DNA from: Eulemur rufifrons
Lineage: Eukaryota; Chordata; Mammalia; Primates; Lemuridae
NCBI RefSeq assembly: GCF_041146395.1
Contig: NC_091000.1
Location: forward strand, 17,309,501-17,373,500
Direction: 5' to 3'
DNA: 64,000 nt
The notes beneath the pieces were generated by a model. It did not search any database. It was not told the origin of the DNA and saw only the letters and a program-made list of their open reading frames with translations. Within the stretch, counting starts at the first letter, position 1. Each line of letters begins with the position of its first letter. This document shows, piece by piece, positions 1-13,119 of this stretch. A program made the position numbers and the translations under genes.

Positions 1-61
1 GTAAGATTTTAATCATTAAGTACCAGATGGGGAAGAAAATTTATATTTAATACCAACCTAT

Positions 62-215
62 GATGTGCCTATATTTTAAATTATTAATCATCACAATAGC
101 TCCGTAAGCCCAGGGAGGATTAGTGACTTGTCCAAGGTTATACAACACCAAAGAGACAGAGCCTGGCTTTGAACCTTGTTCTGTCTGACTTTAAAACCTA
201 AACCCTTTCCTCTTA
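62..215 (-). repeat. MIR fragment
   Basis: The stretch GTGACTTGTCCAAGGTTATA followed by CAGAGCCTGGCTTTGAACC is the inverted MIR core (tRNA-derived SINE). Confidence 0.75.
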
Positions 216-494
216 AATAAGCAGATATGTGTGATATGTGAAACAAAATATGAAATAGACACAGAAAAGGTAATAGTATAGTTAGTGTAGTATCTGGTTA
301 GTGCCAAATGATTGGAACAAAGAAAGGAGAGTTTGCCCTTGACTGGGATGATCAAGAAAAGCTATATGAAGATACAACTTGAGTTGGGTGGATTTTAGCT
401 GGGGAGGGGCAATGGCCTTAGAAGGAATGAAGATTTTTGGAAGATAATTGTTAGAATGTGTTTGAAGACAAAAAGGAAGAAGGTTATTTAAGGG

Positions 495-578
495 CACCAT
501 CTCAGTTATTGGTGCCTCTGTGCTTAGCATTGTACCTAACATCTAGGTAGGTTCTTAATAAATGTTTGTTGAATTGAA
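495..578 (+). repeat. L2 3' end fragment
   Basis: It has the TAGCATTGTACCTAACATCT...TTAATAAATGTTTGTTGAAT pattern of the L2 3' terminus. Confidence 0.6.
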
Positions 579-2079
579 AACATTCTGGGAAACGAGGGAA
601 TCATAGCTGAGAGCGTACAGTCTTATCCTGTTATAGGTGGCAGAATTAAGAGTGCTTTTCCACAAATTGTTAGCCTGGTGGGGGTTATGGATAAGTAAGA
701 ATGCTAAGGAAGAAAGAGCGAGCACACGTCAGCTTTTTCTCTGATTTTGAATAATGGGCTTAAAAAAGGAGGAATTTTGAGGATGTGAGCAAAGTAGATG
801 AAAAAGATGACATCCGATGCCCTCAGCCAACTTTGAAGTATAGGAGACTTCACTGAAGTTTTGAGGGGAGTAGAAAGGGTTTGGATTGGCCACTGAGGCC
901 AGGGCAAATGAATCTATAAAAGAATGGCCAAATAGTAAGTAGTAAGGACCAAGTTGAAATTTGAGAACTAAGTTTGGATTATGTTTATACCACAAGGTTT
1001 TTCTATTTTCTTCTTGGAAATCTAAGGTGCACTGCAGAGGAAATAATTCTGCCTTAATATTCACTGCAAATCTAACATATCAATCAGATCAGGTTCTATG
1101 CTTTTTTCAGATCATGAGACCTGCCTGCGTATGTATGCCTAAGCCTTTGGGTTGGAACAGTGTGTACGCACAAATTTAAAATATTCACCCTAAACAATTT
1201 CTCTCAAAGAATGTTTGGAAAAGCATTTTGGTCATACAACTCAAGTAGCAGACCTGGAAAAAACAATTTGGTGGGGAAATCTAATGGGTTCAGTTTGGTA
1301 GTTCTAACAATTGTAGTATTTTTAGTAGTTATGATATACAGCTCTGTCCTTCCCATCATCTAATTATAATGTGCAAGGACTGATTGCATGTACTCTTTGA
1401 CTACAGTCCTTGGCACTAATAACCATAAACAAAGCTGCAGGCACTAATTACCTCCTTTTCCAATCTGAATTTTTATGTGCTTTTGAACTAGTAAGTCTTC
1501 TGGCATTCTAAGAGGACTTCCCTCCCATCACTGTAGGGACATTTACTTCTGGATTCAGGAAACTTTATTTTGAATTCAAGTTTTTTGGAGGGATTTTTGA
1601 TGCTTGTAATTTTATAACCTCACAAATAAATCAGTGTCTTTATTTATTTTTATATACCCCAGTCAGCATTGCCTGTATGTAAAAAGGAGACAAATATAAA
1701 AGTTTACTCTAAGATACCCATGAGATGTGTGTGCTTAGGTGGAAAGGATAAAGGTCAACTTTGCGTTTATGTCAGCAAAAAGGAAAGTGATTCACGGAAT
1801 CACTGAGCACATATGAAAAATGACATGGCAGAGGCTATTTATTCCTTTTTATTTAAAGAACTAGGAAACTCTTTTGACTTGATGATATTGCATTGAGTCA
1901 GATTTATTAGCTTGAGGCGGAGAACTTTTGTTTTTCAACAAAGTCTTGACCAAGAGAATGTGGTCTCATATAAAAATAAAGATCATTTTGTTTATGGTTT
2001 TTGTTTTTCAAAATTCAGTTTTTTAATTTTTTTAAAAAAAAATTTCTCACTTTAAGAAAAGTTAGTTAATGTGACTTGG
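579..2079. other. Intronic sequence, no feature recognised
   Basis: AT-rich and stop-rich in all frames. The open frames near 729-1363 are short and match nothing I know. Confidence 0.5.
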
Positions 2080-2245
2080 GAAGCTTACTGCCTAAATTTC
2101 CTTATCCTTAAAATGGTGTTATTAACCCACCTATTTAACAGAGTCATTGTTAGGATCAAATGAGATCATATCTGTGGAATGATTATAATGATTAGAACAG
2201 GACCTGGTAATTACTCAGTGAATATTAACTATTGTTTTAAAATAA
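2080..2245 (+). repeat. MIR fragment
   Basis: It has the CCTTATCCTTAAAATGG, GGATCAAATGAGATCATAT and GAACAGGACCTGGTA pattern of the MIR 3' half. Confidence 0.75.
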
Positions 2246-2271
2246 ACCGGTATGGTTTCAACCATAATGGC

Positions 2272-2482
2272 AGAGATAATGTTCCAGCTCTTCCCTTTGC
2301 TAGCTGTGTGACCTGAAGAAAGTTACTTAACCTCCTTGTACCTCACTTTCCACATCTGTAACACAGAAGTAATATTGATGCCTACCATACAGATTTGTGT
2401 GACGGTTAAAGAGGACAGTGCATGTGACAGTGCTTAGGACGACATGGCACATATAGTAAGCCCGTTGTTATGATCATTTTCA
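2272..2482 (+). repeat. MIR, second copy directly after the first
   Basis: GCTAGCTGTGTGACCTGAAG, AGTTACTTAACCTCC and the CACATAGTAAG-like end give an almost full MIR in the same orientation as the previous copy. Confidence 0.8.
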
Positions 2483-2743
2483 ACATTACTACTGTTTTTG
2501 TCAGGATAGTTTATTTTAAAACAACACATAAAAGTACTATAAATACACATTTGTTCAACATCATGGCCAAGCAGGGTAACAAAAACATAAGGTAAAAGAA
2601 ATGAGGGAATAGAGAGAAGGCAAACTGAGAGGAATAGGCAGCAGAGTAAGTACTACAGAAACATACATATACACCAGGATGAGAACAGATTAGAAAAGAT
2701 AGGAAAGTTCCAGAAAGATCTTCCTACTTCTAAAATTCATTTG

Positions 2744-2746
<3 letters not shown>

Positions 2747-2782
<36 letters not shown>
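2747..2782. repeat. (CA)n microsatellite
   Basis: Eighteen uninterrupted AC units, likely polymorphic. Confidence 0.97.
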
Positions 2783-2786
<4 letters not shown>

Positions 2787-2859
2787 ATCCTAGATCAGAG
2801 TAAGTGATGTGTGGGCTACCATCTCCCACATTAGATTCTATTTGCTTGGTTAATTGTCC

Positions 2860-2960
2860 ACATTCCCCTTTAGACTGCAGACTCTTTGAGGTCAAGAAGC
2901 ATGTATGTCTTACTCATTTTTAGAACCCTAATATCTAGCATTTAGAAAGCACTCAATAAA
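2860..2960 (+). repeat. L2 3' end, split by AluJ
   Basis: GACTGCAGACTCTTTGAGGTCAAG through CTAGCATTTAGAAAGCACTCAATAAA is the L2 3' end. It resumes after the Alu as CAGTAAATATTTATATTGAA (3256-3275). Confidence 0.75.
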
Positions 2961-3253
2961 TTTTTTTTCTTTTTTGAGATAGGGTCTTGCTCTGTTGCCC
3001 AGGCTGGTGTGCAGTGGCATCATCATAGCTCACTGCAGCCTCGAGCTCCTGGCTCAAGTGATCCTCCTGTCTCAGCCTCCCAAGTAGCTGAGACGATAGG
3101 CACACTACCACACCTGGCTAATTTTTCTGTTTTTTTGTAGAGATGAGGTCTCACTGCGTTGCTAAGGCTAGTCTTGAACTCCTACCCACAAGTTATCCCT
3201 CGAGCCTTGGCCTCCCAAAGTGGTAGAATTATAGGCAGAGCCACCACACCTGG
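2961..3253 (-). mobile_element. Alu, old (AluJ-like), inverted
   Basis: T-rich start, GAGATAGGGTCTTGCTCTGT, both monomers recognisable, ending CACCACACCTGGC. Diverged, so an early primate insertion. Flanked by the imperfect duplication CTCAATAAA (2952-2960) / CTCAGTAAA (3254-3262). The open frame starting at 3159 lies in this SINE and is not a gene. Confidence 0.9.
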
Positions 3254-3262
3254 CTCAGTAAA

Positions 3263-4634
3263 TATTTATATTGAACTGAAAACAGGGCTTTGCAGTACTA
3301 ACATGTATTTTTCTCATGAACATTTTTTCCATAAATACTTTTCACAAATATGCATTAAATTACTTCATAGTTTTATATATATCCTGACTATGTGTAACAT
3401 ATTTGCCTTTAATATATGTAACAGTTTGTATTTAAAATTTTTAATTTGGAAGTCTTAGCACTTATTAAAATTAAGTATTTATGCTATTTAATACAATAAT
3501 GCTTGCCACATGTTTAGGAAGAGACATGTGTCTTATTCACTATACTTTATATATCATGTGTTAACTTTTCTATTCTTCAAAGTATATTGTTCTTACTGTT
3601 TGTAAAGCAACATACTTGATGCTGCAACAAGTGGCTTTTTGCCATGCATTCTTAGTACTTCTTGCAATATTAGGTTTCGGAAGTTGGGTAACTAATACAT
3701 AAACATTGTGTAGCAGAACTACTCTAATTAGTGCCTTTTGGCCTAGGTTCAGGGATAAACAAAATAAGATGCACATCAGCGTTCATCCTAACAGTTTATA
3801 ACAATCCTATTATGGTCCTATGTGGCAGCATACACAAGATATATATAAACTAATGTAGTAGTTGAGACCATGAGAAAGAGTTTCATCATGTCAATTTAAT
3901 TGTCTTTGCATGATAAGGCTTTCATTAATAATTATACAGAAATTCTAAATTTAGCCATCAAAGTGTATCCTTAATAAATTTTCACATCTTTAGTGAAATT
4001 TTACTTCTTTAATCTGTACCTAAAGCAATTTCACTCTCTTCCTATAATCTACTGGTAAAGAACAGCATTGTCTTAGACCATCAAAATGAAATAGATTCAG
4101 GAATCAGGTTCAGAGGCAAAACATTTCTCAACTACTTTATGGGGTCGCCAGAAAATTTTCTTTTGTTTAGTCCACTGTTACTTAAGTCTCTTACTTCAGA
4201 AAAGCACTGCTTCCTATTTTTGAAGTGTAAATACTCTGAATATTTTTCCATTAAGATGTTGCCTTGTTGGTCCACAATACTGGATAGGAGCAGATTATTT
4301 TTGCTAGAGACTAAGAACAGGACTTTTTGCTAGTTAGCTCATTTCTTAGAGCCACTCTTCACTTAAAATTGGAGCCTCAGTATGAAGTCTGTGTATAAGT
4401 TCTGAAGAATCTCATTTGTACTGAGAACTTCGGTTGTCAAAAACTGCTTTATGATAAATTTTCTTGTATTAAACAACTGTGCTAAAAATGGAATGTCAAT
4501 GTGGATTAAAGTAGAAAACCTAAATAGATTAATATGTGTCAAAGAATTTGAAATGGTAATCAAAACCCTCCCCCCAAACTATACATAAATACCTGAATAA
4601 ACAGACACACTTCCCTAAACCAAATATGTTTTAC
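3263..4634. other. Intronic sequence, no feature recognised
   Basis: After about 15 bp of residual L2, no repeat family, RNA gene or exon was recognised. Confidence 0.5.
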
Positions 4635-6574
4635 CAGGATATTTCTACCAGACTTTCAGGCGATACATCTCCTGTGTCATATGGATGCTTTAAATATTAA
4701 AAAGGTCAGAGGGAAAGGAGGGCTGGCTGGCTAATTTTGTAAGGCATATACAACCTTAATTCCAAAAGAATAGTACGAGAAAAGTATGGGTTCATCTCAC
4801 TTATGATCACAAGTGTGGGAATTCTAAATTAAATATTAGCTAACTAAAGCCAATAGAAATTTTTTTTAATATAGTATTTATCTCTGGAAGGCAAGGATGG
4901 TTTAACATAAAAAAATCAATGAAATTGACTATATTAATGAAGAAAATGCATAATAAGGAAAAAAAATGATGATTTTTTTATCTAAAAGAATGCTTTAAAA
5001 GTACTTGATAAAATTAAACTACAATTTATGATTAAAAGTTAAGAAAACTAGAAATCTAAGGAAACTTTACAAATTTATATACAGAAAACCTACAGCAAAC
5101 ATTAATACTAAAACTTTAAACAAAACTTTATACAAAGCAAGACGAATATACCTCCTAATACTGATAACTGATATTCTTGACATAGATCTGACTAATCTAA
5201 TAAGGAAAAAAAATAAAGTGAAATAAAGATAAACAGGGTGATATTGGAGGGTGGAAAAGAGAAAATATAACAGATAAAATAGTCCTTTATATAATATAAT
5301 AGCTTTGTGGAACAAATTGTGAATCTTTACTAAAGGACATAAATGAAAACTGGAATAAATGAAGAGCTAAAACATGTTCATTGGTGGGGCACATGACAAC
5401 ATAAAAGTGTCAATTCTTGCCAAATGCAATTCCAATTAAAATTATAATAGGATTTTTTGAGGAACTAAATAAACTAATTCTGATGAAGAAGAAAGTTCTG
5501 TAAATAGCTAAGTCTATTTTGAAGTGTATCAGGAGGAGGAATCATTTTTTGACCAGATGTTAATTCATATTAATAAAAGCAGTATGAAACTGGCACAGAA
5601 GCTGATGATCAGAATAATGAAACAGAATAGATAGGTCAAAAATAGACCCATGATGGAGAAGAGGAATGTTGCTTACTAGGTTCTTGGAAGACTGTTTTAC
5701 AAAATTAAAAAAAAAAAATTGGGCTCCTACCTCACATCATGTACCATGTGAACTCCAGAGAAAACAAAGACTTAAAAGAGACAGGTAAAATCATAGAGCT
5801 AATACAAGAAAATGTAAGAGAGTATCTTTTTGATTTTGGTATGAAGAAGAACTTCTGAAGCCCTACCCTAAAAGCACAAAGTATCAGGGATAAATTATTA
5901 GCTTTACAATGTCAAAACTAAGGATTTCTGTTCAGTGAATTATAGGATAAAATTAACAGAATAATGACAAATTGGAAGAAGATATCTGCAACATCAAAAG
6001 CTGAAAAGAGATAAATATGTAAACCATATAAGAAATGCTTGCAAATCAAAGAAGAATAAGAAGAGGAAGCCAGTATATGTAAAAGCAAAGGTTATTACTA
6101 GACAGTTTGTGGAAGGGGGCTGCTTACTGTGCAAGTGTATGAAGAAAGATGTTCAACCTTATGAGTAGTTAGAGAAATGCTACTTCACACTCATCTGTTT
6201 GGGAAGAACTTTTTGAAAAGTCAATTGGTAAATCAAAACATAGATGAAGGTTTGGGGTAATGGGGACACTCATGTACTCAAAATGTAGACTGACACAGCT
6301 GGTCTGAAGCACAGTGTCACAGTCCTTCCTGAAAGTAAATATGTGTATAACTTGCCACCCAGGAGTCCCATTTCTGTGAACATATTCCACAGAAGCACAG
6401 CTCACCTCTATAATGTGCTGTGTTCCAGGATGTTTGTTGAAGAATTATTTCTGGTAGTGTAGAGCTGAGGACAGCTTAAGTGCCCATCACTAGGAAGTGG
6501 TCAAGTAAAATGTGACGGATGCATCCTGTGGAACACTGTAGCACTCAGAAGCAATAAAGTAAATGTACGGGCAA
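4635..6574 (+). mobile_element. Old L1 (L1M type), ORF2 3' part and 3' UTR, sense
   Basis: It retains L1 ORF2 landmarks in order: GCAAGGATGGTTTAACATAA, then the CTTGATAAAATT-type block, CCTACAGCAAACATTAATAC, then GTATGAAACTGGCACAG, GACAAATTGGAAGAAGATAT and a TTAAGTGCCCATCACTAGGA stretch. Many stops and indels show it is dead. It resumes at about 7170 after an LTR-like insertion. Confidence 0.82.
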
Positions 6575-7165
6575 TGCCCTCCAGACAAAGACCCCAGAAA
6601 CACACCTGCAATGGAACAAGTTGGGTTTATTACTCATTGGAGGGAGGGGTAATGCACACCTTGGGGAACTGTGGGACATCTCAGCAAGAGGGTGTTAGGA
6701 AGGGCTTATAAGAGCTGAGCTTATATAAGATGATTTGGGGGAGTGTTTAAGGAAGTGGAGCACAGCACTGGATTGTATACTTTCAGAAGCAGAGGTAATT
6801 CTGTGATTGATTATCTTAATTAAATTTTATAAGGAGGGAAGAATAGAATGAAGCTAAAGGTATAATTGGTAAAGAGTAACTGTCACTTCCTAGCTGGGAT
6901 AGGGAATATGTGTTTATTTTTGTGGCTTGGACCGTGTTCATATTTTGTCAAAACCTGGTTATACAGTGGTCTTGTTTTTCTCTTGATCCATTATGGTCAT
7001 AGAATGGCCTTGTCTAATGTTGTTGTTTTTCTGTGAAATTGTTCATGTTCAACAGAATACCAAGTGAGTCTCAGACCAGCTCATAAGATGAAGGCCTTCT
7101 TAATAATGTCAGGCCAGCTCCCAGATGTGCTTTTCTTTTTCTCAGTACTGCAACAACACAAAGAG
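6575..7165. mobile_element. LTR-like insertion within the L1, family unknown
   Basis: About 590 bp with no L1 similarity separate two collinear L1 parts. It starts TGCCCTCCAG after GGCAA, and the length suits a solo LTR. I could not define the right edge by a duplication, nor name the family, so orientation is left open. Confidence 0.45.
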
Positions 7166-7169
7166 AGCT

Positions 7170-7350
7170 TAACAACGTAGTAGTGATTATTAAAAAGGGC
7201 TGACAACAAGACCTATAGTATAATATTACTTATGTAAACTAAACACATAAATAAAACAATAGTACAGATTAGTCAAGGATGAATATATATACAAGGCCCT
7301 ATACCAAATGCACAGGTTTTTCCCTCTGGCGGTGGTGGAGGGAAGGGGCC
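7170..7350 (+). mobile_element. Old L1 3' UTR, continuation after insertion
   Basis: TAAAAAGGGCTGAC, TATTACTTATGTAAAC, GATGAATATATATACAAGG, AATGCACAGG and the G-rich CTCTGGCGGTGGTGGAGG match the 3' UTR pattern of L1M elements. Confidence 0.65.
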
Positions 7351-7763
7351 AGTGCCTTAATATTGGGGGTGAAAAGAAATATTAAATAAGAGAAGAGCCT
7401 TGTGTGGACTAACGTGATAGGGTGCTATAGATTGAGGATTGTGATAATTCATTCTCAGCAGCTGAGGCCTTAAAAGACTACCCATCAGCAGAAAAGTGGG
7501 AAGGGAAAGAGTGGGAGGAGGCCTGTGGCCCAGCATCCTATTTACATTTCCCACTCTGGACTTGTGGGAGATAGGGGAGGAGGAATGGCTTCTTTAAGAT
7601 TTTCCTAAATCTCTTTCATTTCCCCCAGCAGGAATGAGCTACTGTAATGATAGCATGTTGATGCTTGTTGAAATAAAACATGTCCACCAATGTAAAATGA
7701 GAGCATTAATATTTCATGTGGGAACTTGATTTAGCTTTAAATACACACAAAAGCTTTAGAAGT

Positions 7764-7788
7764 GAAAAAAAAAAAAAAAAAAAAAAAA
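7764..7788. repeat. Poly(A) run
   Basis: An uninterrupted A-run of about 25 bases after GAAGTG. No SINE or retrocopy body was recognised just before it. Confidence 0.9.
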
Positions 7789-9206
7789 TGGCTTCAGAGA
7801 AACCTAGTTTTTTACATCTTAGGTAAAAAATTTCTTCATAAACCTTAAATTTAGTGTCTGTAATCAAGTTATTATGTCATTTACTTTATTACCTGTAGGA
7901 AAGATCTTGTTTTGGGGGGACTAAAGAGACTTTCCTACCCCTACCCTGGTCCTCTTATCAGTGATTCTTTAGAAGCAAATGTCCTTAGTGTCTTGAGTGA
8001 ATTCACTTTGGCTTCCTGAATAAATATTTACAGGCAGTAATATAGATGGTCAAAGCATAGATTCTTTAATTTAGGAAAGAACAAAAACTTAACTTTGATT
8101 TTTACACTTTTTTGCTCAGCACCTCTAAGAGGTCTCTGTCTTCCGGGGTCCTCATTTATGCTTTACTTTGCCCTTTCCAGTATTTCAACCACATTAAGCC
8201 ACATGGCCTCATGGAGTGTTATCAAGATCAGCTAATGCAGCTGTGAAAGACTGCCTCTTTGTTTTAGCTTACTGTTAGTTCTTTTTCTTCATTGGCTGTC
8301 TTCTGGTGTCTTGGTGTTATTTTTTAAAACATTCTTTGGCTTAATTTATATCATTTTATAGTCAGGCAGGGGGAAAGTATACTATGCTAGTTTTATGTCA
8401 TCAAATCCTGTTTAATAATCTCTATAATTACTTGAACCTTTGTTACTATTATAGGAACAAATACAGAACTTTTTCTGTAAGCATTAAAAATGCTGAAATT
8501 AATTTTTAATGATAATTCTTTATTATACTACTTCTATAAATCCACAGCAGATCTCCAGATTTCCTCCATGTCTGTTAGTAACTATAACAAATTTTTATTT
8601 AAGAAACGTGTCTTCTTTATATTCTTGAGCAATACCCCTAATTGGTGAATTACTCTGGTATTTTGCTTAATAAAATAAAAGCTATGAAATCTCCATATTG
8701 TATAAAACTTCTGTTTTCCTAAGAAAAATCACATCTATAACTTATTCATCCAGACTTCTGGGTTTGATCTTTTGAAACTTTCTTTGTTTCATTGCTAGAT
8801 ATGTGTAGAAATTCCAGATTTGTTTTATGTAGATAGAATTAAGAAGGAACTGCGTTCTTAAAATTGGGTTGTTTATAAATTGTCTGAATTCATGTTTTCC
8901 TTAAAAAACTATATTAAGAATGATAGCTTACAACTCCCTTTAAGCCCCATACCGTGGCTGACGTACCATCTTTGCAATAAAGAGTACTAGAAAAATGATA
9001 CAGCTACATGCATGCAGAATGGTATTTAATTCCACCTGCCCCCGTACTTCCATTAGTACCTGCAGATAAGTTTCCCACAGCTCCATGTGGTCCACTCCAG
9101 ATTCTGAAACTCATTTACACTAAAAGATGAACAAAGGGTAGGTACTTGATCTGTTTTTGAGCTTATGAAACAGAGGGAGGTAATAGGACAGTGTCACAAT
9201 GTTATA

Positions 9207-9238
9207 CACGCACGCGCACACACACACACGCACACACG
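9207..9238. repeat. (CA)n/(CG) tract
   Basis: Alternating purine-pyrimidine run with ACGCACGCGCACAC, followed by further CA units. This composition favours Z-DNA. Confidence 0.85.
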
Positions 9239-10379
9239 GCCAGTTATCCTTTCCTAGACATATCATTTATGTTTTCTACATCCTTGGGCTGTCAATTATA
9301 AAGCATAGTAAGAAGCCAAAAGAATGAATACCTTTTGAGAAATTTTTCAAGCTAGTGTACCTAAGTGGACAAGAATTGTAAGCAGTCTTTCCTTCAGATG
9401 CTGTCAATCTTGAAAAGGGAGTAGCATGGGGGTAGACAGGTTGCCTCTCTACCTAAATAACTGAATGTGATTTTCTGTAATTCTTCAAATTGTTAACTCA
9501 TGCACACTTTCAGTGGGACTTCATTTAATATCTCCATATCAGGAATAGAATTTGACACAATTTTCTTTACATGTGTACACACACATAATAAATGTCACCT
9601 TTTTGCAACTGCTATAAGAATTAGTGCTTTTAGCATTGGACATTCTGTTAAAATCATTAACATGAAATAGTATTCTTTCCAGAGTAATTTTATCAAAAAG
9701 GATATAAGGTGTTTTGAGCATGTGAGTCCAAAGGAAAGGGAAAGCTAATAAAGAACTTGGTGGTATAAGCATTTATTTAGCTATTTTACAGGTACATTTT
9801 GGAATTAAAGTGATTTTTTTTTTCCCCAAAATCTCTTTAGCCTCTTTGGTGGTAGGTGACAGATTTCATATTCATAAAGTTTCATATGTGGTACATTTGG
9901 CTTAAGAAAGTAATTATGGTTGGCACTGAAGTAGAAAGTAATCTAGGGTCACTATTGACATCTAAATCCCCAGTGTTTCTTTTAGTAGGCATAGGCTAGA
10001 TAGGCTGGGTATGATTTGTTTCTTGAGGAGGGAATTACATATATGCTAGGTAAGGTCAATTCTTATTTTTGGCATTCATATGAGAATTCTCTATTCTGGT
10101 TCTTACATTTTTGCACATTATAGACCAGTAGTAAATCCCACTTGACACAATTCTCCAATCAGAAATTCCTAAGAATACAGGCGTTTAAAACCTGAAATTA
10201 GTTTATCATAAAACATTTCAGTATTTTGAAGGAGCAAAGGACATTGAATTTAATTCTCTCTTTATAGAGAAGTTTTAACTAAACTTTAAAATTGTATTTT
10301 CTTATCTGATATACCAGCATCGTGTGGGTGGTATTCTTTTTGTTCTTAGGTCTCACTCTGTATCTCTGTCTTTAATAAA

Positions 10380-10466
10380 ATGATCAGCAAAGTTATTCTG
10401 TAAGGGGCCAGGTAGTAAATATTTTAGACTATATAGGCCACATATGATCTCTGTGGAATCACCTCT
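10380..10466 (+). mobile_element. hAT-type DNA transposon fragment
   Basis: GATCAGCAAAGTTATTCTGT followed by GGGGCCAGGTAGTAAATATT is the 5' end of the same fossil family as the element at 41568-42061. Exact family not assigned. Confidence 0.6.
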
Positions 10467-10594
10467 CCCACCTTCCTCTTCCTCCTCTTTCTCCTCCTTC
10501 TCTATTTTTTTTTTTTAATAACCTTTTAAAAGTGTAGAAGCCATTCTAAGCTTTAGTGTCCTATAAAAACAAGATTTGTCCCACTGGTTATTGG

Positions 10595-10735
10595 GGGGCC
10601 TTAGTTCTAGACCCAGTTCTGCCGCGAACTAACTGTGTGCTGTTGGACAGTTTGTATGACTGACCTCACCTTTTATGGGCTTTTTATGAAGATGAACCTG
10701 ATAGTCTCTTCCAGCTTGAAGAATCTATGACATAC
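10595..10735 (+). repeat. MIR (MIRc/MIR3 type)
   Basis: AGTTCTAGACCCAGTTCTGC, the AACTAACTGTGTGCTGTTGG block and the CTCTTCCAGCTTGAAGAATC end fit this MIR subfamily. Confidence 0.7.
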
Positions 10736-10867
10736 CTCCATATTTGCTTTTGTTTTCTCATTTTAGATATACACTTTAATTATTACAGAAAATAATTTGC
10801 TTGTATTAAATTTCATTAATGCCAAAATTAGTATTATTTAGGGCCAAGCCATATGGCATGTGAATTC

Positions 10868-11005
10868 AGTGTCAGAAAGTCAGAATTTGGGTCCTTGATT
10901 TGCCACTTACTAAACTCTGTGGTCTCAGGCAAGCTCTGAATCTCTGAGTTTCAATTTTCCCTTCATCAAATTGAGGAAATGACACTAACTTTCTGCCTAT
11001 CTCTT
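10868..11005 (+). repeat. MIR fragment
   Basis: Sequence with TTTGCCACTTACTAAACTCTGT and CAGGCAAGCTCTGAATCTCT matches the MIR core. Confidence 0.7.
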
Positions 11006-13119
11006 AAAATGGTTTACATTATTTTCTAATTGAAATGTAGATACTGAAAATGCTGTTTTAAAGCACAAAATATAAAGTCATTTATTAAGCTACATGTTTT
11101 ATAACTGTGAATTTCCCTTTATAAATTTTATTACAGGAAAGAATTTTTTTTTTTTTTTTACTTAAAAACCACTTACCAATAAGGCCAATAATTCTTAGTA
11201 TAGCTAACCTGGCATATAGTAGACACCCAATGGGTAGTTACTTGAGGTGGCAGTAGCTTTTTCCAACCGGAACTTACAGCTAAGTTTTGATTGTACAAAA
11301 TCATTTTATACAGAGACTTTATAAAGTTACTTAGAAATATGTATTGTATTAACCTCTATTAATTATTAGAAATCTTCTTGTGCTATGTTGCAAGGGGACT
11401 TTTGTTAGGTAAAGTCAAAACATAGATATTTATGGAATGTATCATGGTGTCACACAGGTAATTATTTGTTTTTCTTTTGGAAGCTAGACAAGATTATAAC
11501 AATAAATCATTCAAAATGCTGAACTTTGAATCTTAAGTAGTTAATGTGATTAAACATCCAAAGTTACACATTCACAATGAGGATATAATGCCAAAATTTT
11601 CATAGGTTTTAATACTTAATAATTTGTTAGTCTAGGAATCCTGATGTAAGAATTATTTTGGAAACAGACCATTTATGTGTTTCTGTTTTAGTTTACAACT
11701 GATAATAGCACAGTAATATTGAGTCACTTAATATAAATATTGTGACTACAGAATAATTAGCATAAGGGATGATTTTAACATAAGCAATTGAATAAAATTA
11801 TTAAGTATAGAAGTTTAACTTTTAGAGATAATGTCTTTTCAGAATGAGGTAATTTGGCATCATCATGTTCTGCATAAGACAGCTTTTAGAGTTTAATATA
11901 TAGCTATGACCTGTTCAAATAGAAGTTGGTGGGCATGTCAAAGCTAGATGCCATCTTTTCTTAAACAGTGATGTACGCTTTTCAGATTTATAATCTGTAG
12001 TTTTCTACAATCTGGTAACCTTGTAAAAGATACATCATTTTAAATTTGAACTCTATGTGGAATGTCTTATTGAATATCTTCAATGATGACTTGTAGTTTT
12101 CCAGGTTTCATTCTGGAAAATTTTGACCATTAGAATAATAAAAGGAAAATAATAAAAACTGTACTCATAAACAGGGTAGTAAAAGAACTAAACATATATG
12201 AGATTGAGCATGTGGGTTGTGAATCCTGCGGGGTATTTCTTAGAAGGTACCTTAATTAAAAGGAGAATACCCTATTTGGCCATTCAAAGAATGGGAGTAT
12301 AGATATGGTGGGTGGAGAGGATAGCTTTGCAGACTTATACCTGCAAAGCTCTGATGAATGGCACTACAGGAGCTTAGGGGTGGACTGAGCTACCTAAAAG
12401 ACTAGTTTGTCATTGCAGTAACCCCTAAATGCTGGTTTTTGAGGGGAAAAAAGAGGAAAAAGGATGAGCCTAGATATAAATGGGAAAGCCTTGGGAAACC
12501 ACATCTATGATTTTCCAAGTGTCTCTTTTGTTATCATTGCTTTGTAAATAAAATAGGTAGCAAATCCAGTCATTAAAAAATATAAATGACCATAAAAGGG
12601 AAAAGTCAGAGCTCACCTACCTTTTTTTTTTTTTTTTTTTCCCCACTGCTGTTCTTTAAGGTGTACATTTGTGTTTATGATGCTCTCGGAAACAAATCTT
12701 CACGGTCATTTTTTTCTGTACGTTTTTTGTCACTTGTATGGACTTTTTTGAAGTTGTTTGCATTAACTTCCATCTGTAGTTGTTCCTGAAATTCATTCTG
12801 AAATGGCTGAAACCACTCATAAAGAACAAAATATTGAGGGCACTGAGTGACCTAGTGTATTACTTAGGATTGCTGAATTTACTTTTGACCAGGAATATAT
12901 TTAGTTTTTATTCAAAAATACATCATTTTTAGTTGAATATTTTTAAAAATTTGAGATCCGGAGAATAATATTAAAAACTTGATTATTGAAAACACTTGGT
13001 TAGATGTTAAAATTCTAGGTTCCCAAATAAATTTTTACCTAACAGTCTCCCTCCATTTTACTAATTCACCACATAGGATGGGCTCTGGAGACCTTTAGAA
13101 GTCACTTAATACAAGTTAA
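11006..13119. other. Intronic sequence, little recognised
   Basis: Contains T-runs at about 11144-11159 and 12622-12640, and a possible L2 tail near 11210-11240 (CTGGCATATAGTAGACACCC). No exon or RNA gene seen. Confidence 0.5.

Larger units (their letters stand above)
7351..10379. other. Intronic sequence, almost no recognised repeats
   Basis: Apart from the A-run and a (CA)n-type tract, nothing was recognised in about 3 kb. No splice-flanked open frame. Confidence 0.5.

Noticed and set aside
3159..3458. 99-codon frame on the + strand
   Set aside because: The first third is Alu sequence and the rest is AT-rich intron.
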